A DNA stretch of 64,000 nt from an uncultured Sulfitobacter sp. (GTDB lineage Bacteria > Pseudomonadota > Alphaproteobacteria > Rhodobacterales > Rhodobacteraceae): positions 1-64,000 of the forward strand of contig CAKZPD010000014.1 in assembly GCA_937138475.1 (NCBI GenBank), in the 5' to 3' direction. Shown piece after piece: positions 36,204 to 45,467 of the stretch. How positions within the stretch are numbered: position 1 is the first letter of the stretch; every line of letters begins with the position of its first letter. The translations under genes were made by a program, and so were the position numbers. The notes under the pieces are model-generated. The model had not been told where the DNA came from. It did no database searches and saw only the letters and a list, made by a program, of their open reading frames with translations.

Positions 36204-37180
36204 CGTTGGATTTGGTTCGGGGTGCGGGCCAAAATCCGCGCCTTTTGGCGCTCGCGTAGATAAACGAACAGCCCAGACCCCAAGATCAGCGCGATGCCGA
36301 CCCAGACTTCCCAAACTGGCAAGTCTGTAAAGATCATCCACCCCCAAAAGACGGCCAGCGGCAGTCCGATGTATTCAAAGGGCGCAACGGTGGCCGCATC
36401 GCCCAACCGATAGGCCTGTGCCAGGCAATACCCGATGACGGCCGAATTCAGCCCAAGCCCGACCAGCAGGAACATGTCCTGACCGGCAGGCCAGATCCAG
36501 GGGCGCAGCAAAAACACCAGCGATGTGCTTGCGCCGGGGGAAACGAACCGCCCGTCGCCCGCGACCAAGAAAAAGCCAAGCGAAACGATGACAAAGGTGC
36601 CCTGAATATAAACCGCCATCGCCGATGCTTTGCTTTGAACCCCCAAAAGCCGGGTCATCAATTGGTTGATCGCATAGGTCAAAGCCGCCAGAATTGGCAT
36701 CAACAGCACCAGCCTTGAGGCGCCGATGCTTTCGGCCCCTTCCCATGGGCGCTGCATGACAATCACCCCAACAAAGCCGACAAAGACCGCGCTTAGGCGG
36801 GGCAGGCCGACTTTTTCCTTTAGAATGGGGATGGACAGCACGGTGATGAACAGCGGCGCGGCAAAGAACAGCGCGGTTGCATCGGCAAGCGGAATCGCGG
36901 CCAGCGCCAGGAAAAAGCACATGTTCGACACAACCACCATCACCCCGCGCAGCAAATGCAAACCGGGCCGTGTGGTGTGCAAAATCGCCCAGCCGCCTTC
37001 GATCTGAACCAGGATCAGCGAAAACAGGATGCCAATCCCCGAGCGGATAAACACGATCTCGTGCAGGGGATAGCCGCCAGACAGTTGCTTGATCAGCATA
37101 TCATTGATTGAAATGGCAAAGACACCGGCAAGGACAAAGGCGATGGCCAGGCCGGCCCGGTTCTGGGGGGTATGGGTCAT
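36200..37180 (-). CDS. DMT-superfamily (EamA) transporter
   Basis: A 326-residue membrane protein with about ten hydrophobic helices in two EamA repeats (for example LAIAFVLAGVFAISINDMLI and FEYIGLPLAVFWGWMIFTD). Members export amino acids, metabolites or drugs; the substrate cannot be told. The start MTHTPQNRAGLAIAF is chosen over a very long ORF running through the opposite-strand gene. The ribosome binding site is weak. Confidence 0.82.
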   Translation of the reverse strand: MTHTPQNRAGLAIAFVLAGVFAISINDMLIKQLSGGYPLHEIVFIRSGIGILFSLILVQIEGGWAILHTTRPGLHLLRGVMVVVSNMCFFLALAAIPLADATALFFAAPLFITVLSIPILKEKVGLPRLSAVFVGFVGVIVMQRPWEGAESIGASRLVLLMPILAALTYAINQLMTRLLGVQSKASAMAVYIQGTFVIVSLGFFLVAGDGRFVSPGASTSLVFLLRPWIWPAGQDMFLLVGLGLNSAVIGYCLAQAYRLGDAATVAPFEYIGLPLAVFWGWMIFTDLPVWEVWVGIALILGSGLFVYLRERQKARILARTPNQIQR

Positions 37181-37300
37181 AGGATAAGACCTATCAGCCC
37201 ATCGCGCCCTGTCCAGTCTTTTGCGCTGGCGCAATTGCGATTTGACGGCGGCGTTTGGGGCGTTACAAAGGTGGCCTAGCCCACGATACAGGAGCCGCCA

Positions 37301-37843
37301 ATGCAGATGTCCGACACACGGCAAATCGCCGCAAGCCCGTCGCAGGTTTATGCCGCTTTGCTGGATGCGCAGATCTTGAAGCAATGCGTGCCCGGCGCGA
37401 CCGAGGTGACAGGCAATGCGCAAGATGGCTTTGAGGCGACGGTGGTGCAAAAGGTCGGACCGGTCAAGGCGACGTTCAAAGGGCAGGTGGGCCTGTCGAA
37501 TATGCTGCTTGATCAATCCTTGACCATAACGGGCGAAGGCAAGGGCGGCGCGGCGGGGTTCGCCAAGGGCGGCGCCGAGGTGCGTTTGATGGCCAAAGAC
37601 GGCGGCACCGAGCTGAGCTATGACGTTGAGGCCAAAGTCGGCGGCAAGCTGGCGCAATTGGGCAGCCGGATCATTGACGGCTTTGCCAAAAAGATGGCCG
37701 ATCAGTTCTTTGCAAATTTGCAAGAGACCCTCGAAGGCCCTGCGCCCGAGCCAGAGCAAGAGCCAGCCCAAGAAACGACCCAGGACGGGGCCGCACCCAA
37801 GAAAGGCTGGCTGGGTCGATTGACCGGCAAGGCCGGGCAATAG
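37301..37843 (+). CDS. CoxG-like SRPBCC protein
   Basis: A 180-residue protein. Residues 1-145 are a carbon-monoxide-dehydrogenase subunit G (CoxG) SRPBCC domain (AASPSQVYAALLDAQILKQCVPGATEV, a hydrophobic-ligand cup). Residues 146-165 form an acidic Pro/Glu linker, and the last 15 residues (PKKGWLGRLTGKAGQ) are a basic amphipathic tail that could touch the membrane. AGGAG lies upstream. No cox molybdenum hydroxylase subunits are nearby, so its partner is unknown. Confidence 0.8.
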   Translation: MQMSDTRQIAASPSQVYAALLDAQILKQCVPGATEVTGNAQDGFEATVVQKVGPVKATFKGQVGLSNMLLDQSLTITGEGKGGAAGFAKGGAEVRLMAKDGGTELSYDVEAKVGGKLAQLGSRIIDGFAKKMADQFFANLQETLEGPAPEPEQEPAQETTQDGAAPKKGWLGRLTGKAGQ

Positions 37844-37852
37844 GAAATTTGA

Positions 37853-38788
37853 ATGACATCCATCTTAACGATTACAAATTTACAAAAAACTTATGCCGGC
37901 GGGTTTCAGGCCCTTAAAGGGATCAACCTTGATATCGAACAAGGCGAGATTATCGCCCTGTTAGGGCCAAATGGGGCGGGTAAAACCACTCTGATTTCAA
38001 CGGTTTGTGGCATCACAACCGCCAGCGCCGGTCAGGTGCGCGTTGCCGGGTTCGACATCGTCACGGATTTCCGCGCTGCGCGGGCGCTGATCGGTCTGGT
38101 GCCGCAGGAAATCCACCTTGAACCCTTTGAGACGGTCCAAAACACGGTGCGGTTTTCGCGCGGTTTGTTTGGCAAAAAATCCGATCCGGCCAAGATACAA
38201 GACATTTTGCAACAGCTTTCGCTGTGGGATAAACGCAACAGCCAAATCCGCGAGCTGTCAGGCGGCATGAAACGCCGGGTGCTGATTGCCAAGGCGCTGG
38301 CGCATGAACCGCGGGTTTTGTTTCTGGATGAACCAACCGCCGGTGTGGATGTCGAACTGCGCAAGGATATGTGGGACATCGTTGCCCAGCTTAAACGTGG
38401 CGGGGTGACCATTGTGCTGACCACGCATTACATCGAAGAGGCCGAGGCCATCGCCGATCGGGTCGGAGTCATCGCCAAGGGAGAGCTTTTGTTGATTGAA
38501 AACAAGGCCAGCTTGATGAAGCGCATGGGCAAGAAAGAGCTGTCGGTGCAAATCGCCGATCCGATCGCGGCGCTGCCAGACAGCTTGTCTGGCTATGATC
38601 TTGAGCTGTCATCGGACGGGCGGGCGCTGATCTATCGGTATGATACCCGCGCCAAGCGCACGGGGATCACAGCGCTTTTGGCGGATGTGGCGGCGGCAGG
38701 ATTGGCGCTTGCGGATGTTGAAACCCGGCAAAGCAGCCTTGAGGACATCTTTGTCGATCTGGTCCAAAGCGAGGGGGGAACCTCATGA
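37853..38788 (+). CDS. ABC-2 type exporter ATP-binding protein
   Basis: A 311-residue ATPase with Walker [10 protein letters not shown], signature [15 protein letters not shown], Walker [13 protein letters not shown] and a C-terminal extension of about 80 residues typical of the DrrA/NodI group. It begins nine bases after the CoxG-like gene and overlaps the permease by four bases. Half-transporter for drug, polysaccharide or lipid export; substrate unknown. Confidence 0.9.
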   Translation: MTSILTITNLQKTYAGGFQALKGINLDIEQGEIIALLGPNGAGKTTLISTVCGITTASAGQVRVAGFDIVTDFRAARALIGLVPQEIHLEPFETVQNTVRFSRGLFGKKSDPAKIQDILQQLSLWDKRNSQIRELSGGMKRRVLIAKALAHEPRVLFLDEPTAGVDVELRKDMWDIVAQLKRGGVTIVLTTHYIEEAEAIADRVGVIAKGELLLIENKASLMKRMGKKELSVQIADPIAALPDSLSGYDLELSSDGRALIYRYDTRAKRTGITALLADVAAAGLALADVETRQSSLEDIFVDLVQSEGGTS

Positions 38789-39546
38789 ACTGGACGGCGA
38801 TAAAATCAATTTACATGTTCGAAATGGCAAGGTTTTTTAGAACCATCGCCCAAAGCTTGATCTCGCCTGTGTTGTCGACATCGCTTTATTTCGTGGTGTT
38901 TGGCGCAGCCATTGGATCGCGCATCGATCAGGTCGAAGGGGTCAGCTATGGCGCCTTTATCGTGCCGGGGTTGATCATGTTGTCGGTGATCACCCAAGCG
39001 ATTTCAAACGCGTCCTTTGGGATATATTTTCCCAAGTTCATCGGCACGATTTACGAACTGTTGTCCGCGCCGGTCAACTTTCTTGAGATTGTCGCCGGTT
39101 ATGTCGGGGCCGCGGCGACCAAGGCCTTTATCATCGGCGTGATCATCTTGGTGACGGCATTCTTTTTCGTCGAGGTGCAGATCGCCCACCCTGTGGCAAT
39201 GCTGGCGTTTCTGGTGCTGACCTGTCTCAGCTTTTCGTTGCTGGGATTTATCATTGGCATCTGGGCGGGTAACTTTGAACAATTGCAGCTGGTGCCTTTG
39301 CTGATCGTCACGCCATTGGTCTTTTTGGGCGGATCGTTTTATTCGATCTCGATGTTGCCCCCGGTCTGGCAGGCAATTTCGCTGTTTAATCCCGTCGTCT
39401 ATCTGATTTCCGGGTTCCGCTGGGCGTTTTTCGACACGGCGGATGTGCCGATTGGCCTTAGCCTGGTGGCCATTGCCGGGTTTACGGCGCTGTGCCTGGT
39501 GGTCATCGGCTGGATCTTTCGCACGGGCTGGCGCATCCGATCCTGA
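38785..39546 (+). CDS. ABC-2 type exporter permease
   Basis: A 253-residue membrane protein with six hydrophobic helices and the ABC-2 signature near the C terminus ([14 protein letters not shown]). It resembles the NodJ/YadH group of permeases. ATGA overlap with the ATPase indicates one transporter. Confidence 0.9.
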   Translation: MNWTAIKSIYMFEMARFFRTIAQSLISPVLSTSLYFVVFGAAIGSRIDQVEGVSYGAFIVPGLIMLSVITQAISNASFGIYFPKFIGTIYELLSAPVNFLEIVAGYVGAAATKAFIIGVIILVTAFFFVEVQIAHPVAMLAFLVLTCLSFSLLGFIIGIWAGNFEQLQLVPLLIVTPLVFLGGSFYSISMLPPVWQAISLFNPVVYLISGFRWAFFDTADVPIGLSLVAIAGFTALCLVVIGWIFRTGWRIRS

Positions 39547-39612
39547 GGCCAGGGAAACTAAACCGGGGGAGGTGCCTTGTTTGCCGGTCCGGCGCGGGCT
39601 AAATGAAGCGGT

Positions 39613-40410
39613 ATGAAACGCTTTGTCCCCTTTGTAAAAAATGATCCAACCGTGGCTGTCGTTCGCCTGGCGGGCGTGATCGGCACATCTGGTCGCGGGG
39701 CGCTCAGCGATGCGGCGCTTGGCCCGACCATCGAAAAGGCCTTTGCCCGTGGGCGGCCTGCCGCCGTGGCCTTGGTGATCAATTCCCCCGGCGGCAGCCC
39801 GGTGCAATCTTCGTTGATCGGGGCGCGCATACGGCGTCTGGCCGACGAAAAAGGGATCCCGGTTCTTGCCTTCGTCGAAGACGTTGCCGCATCGGGGGGG
39901 TATTGGCTGGCGGCGGCGGCCGATGAAATTTTTGCCGACGAAAGCTCGGTCATTGGGTCGATCGGGGTGATTTCCGCGACCTTTGGCGCGCATGAGCTGC
40001 TGGGGCGCCACGGGATTGAGCGGCGCGTCCATACGGCCGGCACATCCAAATCCATGCTGGACCCCTTTCGCCCCGAAGACCCCAAAGACGTAGAGCGCCT
40101 GAAGACATTGCTTGAGGATATTCACGGCAACTTCAAGGCTCATGTCACGGGCCGCCGGGGCGCGCGCCTGACAAACGAACAAGATCTGTTCACCGGTGAG
40201 GTCTGGCTGGGGCGCCGGGCGCAGGCGCTGGGCCTCATTGATGGGATCGGTCATTTGGTCCCGGTGCTCAAGCGGCGCTTTGGCGACAAGGTAAAGCTGC
40301 GAAGGTATGATTTGCGCCGCCCGCTGATGGCGCGCTTGGGGATGCGCGTCCTGGACGATGCGTTCAACCAGATCGAGGAACGCGCGGCTTTTGCGCAGTT
40401 CGGGCTTTAG
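39613..40410 (+). CDS. S49-family peptidase (SppA-like)
   Basis: A 265-residue single-domain S49 protease. The catalytic dyad is visible as Ser94 in AASGGYWLA and Lys146 in AGTSKSMLDPF; INSPGGSP is the oxyanion region. It lacks the duplicated half of E. coli SppA and has no obvious N-terminal membrane helix, so it may act on the cytoplasmic face. Signal-peptide or membrane-protein degradation is the usual role of the family. Confidence 0.88.
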   Translation: MKRFVPFVKNDPTVAVVRLAGVIGTSGRGALSDAALGPTIEKAFARGRPAAVALVINSPGGSPVQSSLIGARIRRLADEKGIPVLAFVEDVAASGGYWLAAAADEIFADESSVIGSIGVISATFGAHELLGRHGIERRVHTAGTSKSMLDPFRPEDPKDVERLKTLLEDIHGNFKAHVTGRRGARLTNEQDLFTGEVWLGRRAQALGLIDGIGHLVPVLKRRFGDKVKLRRYDLRRPLMARLGMRVLDDAFNQIEERAAFAQFGL

Positions 40411-40414
40411 GCGC

Positions 40415-40582
40415 ATGATCTTTAAACTTGTGACGCTGTTTCTTGTGGTCATCGCCGTCTTGGCGATGTTCGGTAAAATGCACTGGCTTGGCGGCAAACG
40501 GCTGGCCGGGGCAAAATGCAAACACTGTGGTCGGTATTCGATTGGCAAGGGCCCCTGCGCTTGCCGCAAAAGGGGGCGGTAA
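40415..40582 (+). CDS. 55-residue single-helix membrane protein with Cys motif
   Basis: An N-terminal membrane helix (IFKLVTLFLVVIAVLAMFGKM) is followed by a short basic tail carrying CKHCGRYSIGKGPCAC, a possible zinc knuckle of four cysteines. It starts four bases after the S49 gene and ends one base before the antiporter gene, so it is translated in an operon. No family recognised; such small proteins recur in Rhodobacteraceae at this place as far as I recall. Confidence 0.7.
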   Translation: MIFKLVTLFLVVIAVLAMFGKMHWLGGKRLAGAKCKHCGRYSIGKGPCACRKRGR

Positions 40583-40583
40583 G

Positions 40584-41534
40584 ATGATGCCATGGCTGCT
40601 GTCGGGGCTGGGGCTGGTGATCTTGTTGCTGGCCGGGGATGCGTTGGTGAAAGGCGCAGTGAACCTGAGCCTGCGCCTTGGTGTTCCGGCATTGATCGTC
40701 AGCCTGACCATCGTTGCCTTTGGCACATCGGCGCCCGAGCTGTTGATATCGGTGCAGGCGATCTTGGACAATGCACCGGGCTTGGCGTTGGGCAATGTGG
40801 TCGGATCCAATACGGCCAATATTTTGCTGGTGCTGGGCATCCCGGCAATTCTGGCGCGCATGCACACATCCGAGTGCAACACCAAAAAGACCTATAACCA
40901 GATGATCGCAGCCAGCGTTTTGTTCATCGCGCTGGCCTTTCGGGGGGTGTTTGACATGCTGGCGGGGGCGATCCTGCTGGGGGCGCTGGGGTTGATGCTT
41001 TGGGATGCGGGTAAAGAGGCGCGGCGCCATCGCAACGCCTGCCGTGGTGATCTTGTGGACGACGATCTTGAGGGCGCAGACCCCGATATGCCGTGGCCCA
41101 AAGTGGTGATTTTCCTGGTGCTGGGGCTGGTGGGTTTGCCGCTTGGGGCAAACATACTGGTGGAAAACGCCACAATTATTGCCCGCACCTATGGTGTTTC
41201 AGAAACAGCCATCGGGCTGACATTGGTTGCGATTGGCACGTCATTGCCCGAGCTGGCGACAACAGTGATGGCGGCGCTGCGCCGTCAGGCGGATGTGGCG
41301 CTGGGGAATGTCATCGGCTCAAACATGTTTAATTTGCTGGCGATTGTCGGAATCGCCAGCTTTGTCGGGCCGATTCACGTCGATCCCAGCTTTTTGCGCT
41401 TTGACCTTTGGGTCATGCTGGGGGCGTCGGTCTTGTTGATGCCTTTCGTCTATTTCGGCTTTGATCTGTCGAAAAGATGGGGCTTTGCGTTGACCGCCCT
41501 ATATTTGGCCTATCTTACAGCGGTATTGGGCTAG
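40584..41534 (+). CDS. Calcium/sodium antiporter (CaCA family, YrbG-like)
   Basis: A 316-residue membrane antiporter with ten or so helices and the two inverted alpha repeats that form the ion sites: GTSAPELLISVQAIL with GNVVGSNTANIL, and GTSLPELATTVMAAL with GNVIGSNMFNLL. A second ATG lies one codon into the gene. It exchanges Ca2+ (or K+) against Na+ across the inner membrane. Confidence 0.9.
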   Translation: MMPWLLSGLGLVILLLAGDALVKGAVNLSLRLGVPALIVSLTIVAFGTSAPELLISVQAILDNAPGLALGNVVGSNTANILLVLGIPAILARMHTSECNTKKTYNQMIAASVLFIALAFRGVFDMLAGAILLGALGLMLWDAGKEARRHRNACRGDLVDDDLEGADPDMPWPKVVIFLVLGLVGLPLGANILVENATIIARTYGVSETAIGLTLVAIGTSLPELATTVMAALRRQADVALGNVIGSNMFNLLAIVGIASFVGPIHVDPSFLRFDLWVMLGASVLLMPFVYFGFDLSKRWGFALTALYLAYLTAVLG

Positions 41535-41547
41535 GCAGGGGGAAATC

Positions 41548-42327
41548 ATGGGCGCGTGTTTGATCACGGGGGCGGGCAAACGGCTTGGGGCGCAGATGGC
41601 GCTTTATATGGCGGGGCGCGGGTTTGACGTGGCGGTGCATTACGCCGGATCCGAAACAGAGGCACAGTCTGTCGTGGCGCAGATCACCGCGATGGGCCGA
41701 CGGGCGGTTGCCCTTCAGGCGGATTTGCTGGACGACGCCCAGACGCAGGAACTTTGGGACAAGGCTGCTGACGCATTCGACGGCCCGATCAAGGTGCTGA
41801 TCAACAATGCGTCGATCTTTGAATATGACACGGTGAAATCTGCCACGCGCAGCTCGTGGGATCGCCATATGCAAAGCAATCTGCGGGCGCCATTCATCCT
41901 GACGCAGAACATGGCCGGCCAAGGGCTTGTCGCGGAAATCGACAGCGCCAATGAGCCGCAAGCCAGCGGCTTGATCGTCAATATGATTGATCAAAGAGTG
42001 CGCAAGCTGACGCCCGAATTCATGACCTATACCCTGGCCAAAATGGGGCTGTGGGCTTTGACACAGACCAGCGCCCAAGCTTTGGCGCCTATGATCCGGG
42101 TGAATGCCATCGGGCCGGGGCCCACCTTGCAGGGCGCCCGCCAATCAGACAACCATTTCAAGGCGCAACGGCGCGGCACGGTGCTGGAACGCGGGGCGAA
42201 TGCGGGGGATATAACCGCCGCCCTGGGGTATTTTCTGGATGCGCCGGCGGTGACCGGGCAATTGCTGTGTGTGGATGGCGGTCAGCACCTTGGATGGCGC
42301 ACACCAGACGTTGTCGGGGTTGAATAG
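41548..42327 (+). CDS. Short-chain dehydrogenase, pteridine-reductase-like
   Basis: A 259-residue SDR. The cofactor motif is TGAGKRLG (close to the TGAAKRLG of pteridine reductases), with NNAS at about residue 87 and the catalytic YTLAK at about 157-161. GPGPTLQGARQSDNHF near the C terminus is also PTR1/FolM-like. The probable reaction is NADPH-dependent reduction of dihydrofolate or dihydropterin; other carbonyl substrates are possible. GGGGG is upstream of the ATG. Confidence 0.78.
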   Translation: MGACLITGAGKRLGAQMALYMAGRGFDVAVHYAGSETEAQSVVAQITAMGRRAVALQADLLDDAQTQELWDKAADAFDGPIKVLINNASIFEYDTVKSATRSSWDRHMQSNLRAPFILTQNMAGQGLVAEIDSANEPQASGLIVNMIDQRVRKLTPEFMTYTLAKMGLWALTQTSAQALAPMIRVNAIGPGPTLQGARQSDNHFKAQRRGTVLERGANAGDITAALGYFLDAPAVTGQLLCVDGGQHLGWRTPDVVGVE

Positions 42328-42399
42328 CTATCGAAAGATCGAAAGTTTTGCACCGAGATAGGCGGCGTCGCTAAAAGTGTCAAAAATCCGTTGCTTTTC

Positions 42400-42488
42400 A
42401 GGTTGTTGCTTAGAACGAAAGATTTTTTGCATTAGAAATCAATATGCTATGAATTTGCTCAAAATTTAAGCAATTCAGGGAACAACCT
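42400..42488. repeat. Bulged inverted repeat in the AT-rich region
   Basis: AGGTTGTTGCTTA (42400-42412) can pair with TAAGCA (42467-42472) and ACAACCT (42482-42488), with a nine-base bulge on the right arm and a 54-base AT-rich loop. It could fold as an RNA; no known family was matched by eye. Confidence 0.55.
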
Positions 42489-42533
42489 AGTATACAAGGG
42501 AAAATCTGGCTTGGCACAAAGTTATCGGCAGAC

Positions 42534-42542
42534 TTATCCACA
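42534..42542 (+). promoter_or_regulatory. DnaA box
   Basis: TTATCCACA matches the E. coli R1/R4 consensus perfectly. One perfect box in AT-rich DNA is not enough for an origin; dnaA, parAB, hemE or gidA are not nearby. Confidence 0.5.
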
Positions 42543-42617
42543 AGAAACGGGGAAAGCTTATGTCTTGAAACCCGCTGCGCTAGAGTGCAGCCGAATCCCA
42601 AGATCAAAGCCACGCTG

Positions 42618-44495
42618 ATGACCGATTCGCCGCCGCCATCCCCGTCTGATCCGCCCCAGGGTCACGAGGTCATTCAAAGCTATCTGCGTCTGCTTGATGG
42701 CTCTCCTGGGGTGTATCGAATGTTGGATCGCGAAAGCCGGGTTCTATACGTCGGCAAAGCGCGCAACCTGCGGGCGCGGGTGTCCAGCTATGCCCGGCCA
42801 ACCGGCCACACGATGCGCATTTTGCGGATGATATCGAACACTGCGTCGATGATGTTTCTGACCACCAAGACGGAAACCGAGGCGCTGCTGCTTGAGCAAA
42901 ACCTGATTAAGCAGCTCAAGCCCAAGTACAATGTGCTGCTGCGCGACGACAAAAGCTTTCCCAATATTTTGGTTACAAACACGCAGGCCTATCCCCAGAT
43001 AAAAAAGCACCGCGGGGCCAAGACAGAAAAGGGCAGCTATTATGGCCCATTTGCCTCGGCCCGTGCGGTGAACCGCACGCTTCATCAGCTTCAGCGTGTA
43101 TTTCTGCTGCGTGACTGCACGGATAGCGTGTTTGAGGGGCGCACAAGACCGTGTTTGCAGTATCAGATCAAACGTTGCTCGGGCCCTTGCGTGGGAAAGA
43201 TTTCCAAGGCGGATTACGACCAGACGGTTGCAGACGCGGAAAAGTTCCTGTCAGGGAAAACCACCAGCATTCAGGCCCGGCTGGCCAAGGATATGGCCGC
43301 CGCATCCGAGGCAATGGAATATGAACGCGCCGCTGCCCTGCGGGATCGGATCAACGCCCTGACCCAGGTTCAAACCGCGCAGGGGATCAACCCAAAGGGC
43401 GTGGCCGACGCCGATCTTATCGCGCTGCACCTTGAGAACGGGCAGGCCTGCGTTCAGGTGTTTTTCATTCGGGCCAATCAATTCTGGGGCAACCGCGATT
43501 ATTACCCGCGCGTTGGCCCCGATGTTGATCAGGCCGAGGTTCTCGAAGCGTTCATGGGACAGTTCTATGACAGCAAGGAACCGGCGCCGCTGATCTTGTT
43601 GTCCAATGCCATCGACAACCCCGACCTGATGGCCGATGCGCTGTCCGGCAAGCTGGGGCGCAAGGTGACGCTGACTGTGCCGCAGCGCGGCGAAAAAGCC
43701 GAGCTGATCGACAATGCGCTGCGCAATGCCCGCGAATCTTTGGCCCGCAAGATGGCCGAAAGCGCCTCGCAGATGCGGCTGCTTCAGGGGGTGGCCCAGG
43801 CGTTTGATCTGCCGGCGCCGCCCGCCCGAATAGAGGTCTATGACAACTCGCATATCCAAGGGGCCTTTGCCGTTGGCGCAATGATCGTTGCCGGCCCGGA
43901 TGGTTTCATGAAAAACCAGTATCGCAAGTTCAACATCCGCGGGGCCGAGCTGACGCCAGGTGATGATTTTGGCATGATGAAAGAGGTTCTGTCCCGGCGG
44001 TTCCTGCGTCTGACCAAAGAAGACCCAGACCGCAGCCTTGGCCTTTGGCCAGATTTGTTGTTGATTGATGGCGGGGCCGGTCAGGTCAGCGCGGTGCGCA
44101 CCATCATGCAGGCCCATGGGGTTGGTGATATCCCGATGATCGGGGTCGCCAAGGGCATCGACCGCGACGCCGGAAAGGAAGAATTCCACAAGACCGGCGC
44201 GCCGGCTTTTGCCCTGCGGCACAACGACCCGGTGCTCTATTATATCCAGCGTTTGCGCGACGAGGCGCATCGCTTTGCCATCGGCACCCATCGCGCCAAG
44301 CGGAGCAAAGCCATAGGGGCCACGCCTCTCGATGATGTTCCCGGCGTCGGAAGCGCCCGAAAACGCGCGCTTTTGGCGCATTTTGGGTCGGCCAAGGCGG
44401 TCTCGCGGGCCAATCTTGCCGATCTCAAGGCGGTGACCGGGGTCTCGGCGGCATTGGCACAGGTGATTTATGACTATTTCCATGAAAACGGCTAG
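42618..44495 (+). CDS. uvrC: Excinuclease ABC subunit C
   Basis: A 625-residue dual-incision nuclease of nucleotide excision repair. It has an N-terminal GIY-YIG domain (GVYRMLDRESRVLYVGKARNL), the Cys region CLQYQIKRCSGPC, a UVR segment (MEYERAAALRDRI), the RNase-H-like C-terminal nuclease (EVYDNSHIQG, LLIDGGAGQVSA) and a helix-hairpin-helix end (LDDVPGVGSARKRALL). The start MTDSPPPSP is preferred over a GTG eleven codons upstream. It is followed by pgsA after 57 bases. Confidence 0.97.
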   Translation: MTDSPPPSPSDPPQGHEVIQSYLRLLDGSPGVYRMLDRESRVLYVGKARNLRARVSSYARPTGHTMRILRMISNTASMMFLTTKTETEALLLEQNLIKQLKPKYNVLLRDDKSFPNILVTNTQAYPQIKKHRGAKTEKGSYYGPFASARAVNRTLHQLQRVFLLRDCTDSVFEGRTRPCLQYQIKRCSGPCVGKISKADYDQTVADAEKFLSGKTTSIQARLAKDMAAASEAMEYERAAALRDRINALTQVQTAQGINPKGVADADLIALHLENGQACVQVFFIRANQFWGNRDYYPRVGPDVDQAEVLEAFMGQFYDSKEPAPLILLSNAIDNPDLMADALSGKLGRKVTLTVPQRGEKAELIDNALRNARESLARKMAESASQMRLLQGVAQAFDLPAPPARIEVYDNSHIQGAFAVGAMIVAGPDGFMKNQYRKFNIRGAELTPGDDFGMMKEVLSRRFLRLTKEDPDRSLGLWPDLLLIDGGAGQVSAVRTIMQAHGVGDIPMIGVAKGIDRDAGKEEFHKTGAPAFALRHNDPVLYYIQRLRDEAHRFAIGTHRAKRSKAIGATPLDDVPGVGSARKRALLAHFGSAKAVSRANLADLKAVTGVSAALAQVIYDYFHENG

Positions 44496-44552
44496 ACCGG
44501 TCATGCCAAATGCGCATTTACCTTGCCCGCCGCTTCAGGATAGACAAAGCCT

Positions 44553-45221
44553 ATGCGCATGAGCTTGCCAAATCTTCTGACTGTGTTGCGTCTGCTGGCC
44601 GCCCCGATGGTGGCCATCATGTTCCTGTATTTTACCCGCCCCTACGCCGACTGGTTTGCCTTGGTGCTGTTCGTGTTGGCGGCTGTCACCGACTGGTTCG
44701 ACGGATATCTGGCACGGGCCTGGCGCCAGGAAAGCAAGCTGGGCGCCATGTTGGATCCGATTGCCGACAAAGCCATGGTGGTGATCGCATTGATGGTCAT
44801 CATCGGGTTTTCCAGCTGGTCGGCTTGGCTGGTGCTGCCGGCCACCGTCATCTTGTTCCGCGAGGTGTTCGTTTCAGGCCTGCGCGAATATCTGGGCGCC
44901 ACCGCCGGCACCCTCCGGGTTACCCGGCTGGCAAAATGGAAAACCATGCTGCAAATGGTGGCAATCGCGGTGCTCTTTTCCCAAGGCGTCTTCGAACATT
45001 ATCTGGTCATCTCGGCCTTTGGCATGGATCAACCCATGGTGAACGAAATCTTTGCCGGCCTGCAACCCGATCTGCAAGGGTTGCGCTGGAAACAGCAGGC
45101 GATGGTTTGGGCCGGGCACATCGGGCATGTGTTGCTGTGGCTTGCGGCGGCTTTGACCTTGATCACAGGCGTTGATTACTTTGTCAAAGCCCTGCCGCAT
45201 CTAAAGGATGACCAAAGATGA
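44553..45221 (+). CDS. pgsA: CDP-diacylglycerol-glycerol-3-phosphate 3-phosphatidyltransferase
   Basis: A 222-residue integral membrane enzyme of phosphatidylglycerol synthesis. The CDP-alcohol phosphotransferase signature D-G-x2-A-R-x8-G-x3-D-x3-D is intact in DGYLARAWRQESKLGAMLD and the following PIAD. Several membrane helices follow. The start could also be the ATG two codons in. It overlaps moaD by four bases. Confidence 0.95.
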   Translation: MRMSLPNLLTVLRLLAAPMVAIMFLYFTRPYADWFALVLFVLAAVTDWFDGYLARAWRQESKLGAMLDPIADKAMVVIALMVIIGFSSWSAWLVLPATVILFREVFVSGLREYLGATAGTLRVTRLAKWKTMLQMVAIAVLFSQGVFEHYLVISAFGMDQPMVNEIFAGLQPDLQGLRWKQQAMVWAGHIGHVLLWLAAALTLITGVDYFVKALPHLKDDQR

Positions 45222-45463
45222 ATGTGCTCTATTTCGCCTGGGTTCGGGAACGTATCGGGCTGCCGCGCGAAACAATCGAAACCTCGGCGCCTACCCCGCG
45301 CGCCCTCATCGAAGAACTGCGCAGCAAAGATCCGCGCTATGCGGCGGCCTTTGCCGATCTCGCGGCGCTCCGGGTGGCGCTGGATCAGGAACTGGCCGAT
45401 TTCGACGCACCCCTGAAAGGCGTCAAAGAGCTGGCGTTCTTTCCGCCAATGACCGGCGGCTGA
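45218..45463 (+). CDS. moaD: Molybdopterin synthase sulfur carrier subunit
   Basis: 81 residues, a ubiquitin-fold sulfur carrier ending in the obligatory GG (FFPPMTGG), which is thiocarboxylated to donate sulfur to molybdopterin. It overlaps pgsA by four bases and is followed after four bases by its partner moaE. Confidence 0.95.
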   Translation: MNVLYFAWVRERIGLPRETIETSAPTPRALIEELRSKDPRYAAAFADLAALRVALDQELADFDAPLKGVKELAFFPPMTGG

Positions 45464-45467
45464 CCCC

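Larger units (their letters stand above)
42328..42617. other. AT-rich 290-bp intergenic region upstream of uvrC
   Basis: Markedly AT-rich in a GC-rich window. It includes a repeated ATCGAAAG after the SDR stop, an imperfect long inverted repeat (42400-42488) enclosing runs such as GATTTTTTGC, and a perfect DnaA box (42534-42542). A 67-codon minus-strand ORF covers part of it but has no domain or ribosome binding site. Confidence 0.6.

Noticed and set aside
36200-37840. 546-residue minus-strand ORF
   Set aside because: Its first 220 codons are the antisense of the CoxG-like gene; only the part from 37180 encodes the DMT transporter.
42534-42542. Chromosome or plasmid replication origin at the DnaA box
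   Set aside because: Only one perfect box was found, without iterons, parAB, repABC, dnaA, hemE or gidA nearby.
42410-42613. Minus-strand 67-codon ORF in the AT-rich region
   Set aside because: No ribosome binding site, no domain, and composition matches non-coding AT-rich DNA.
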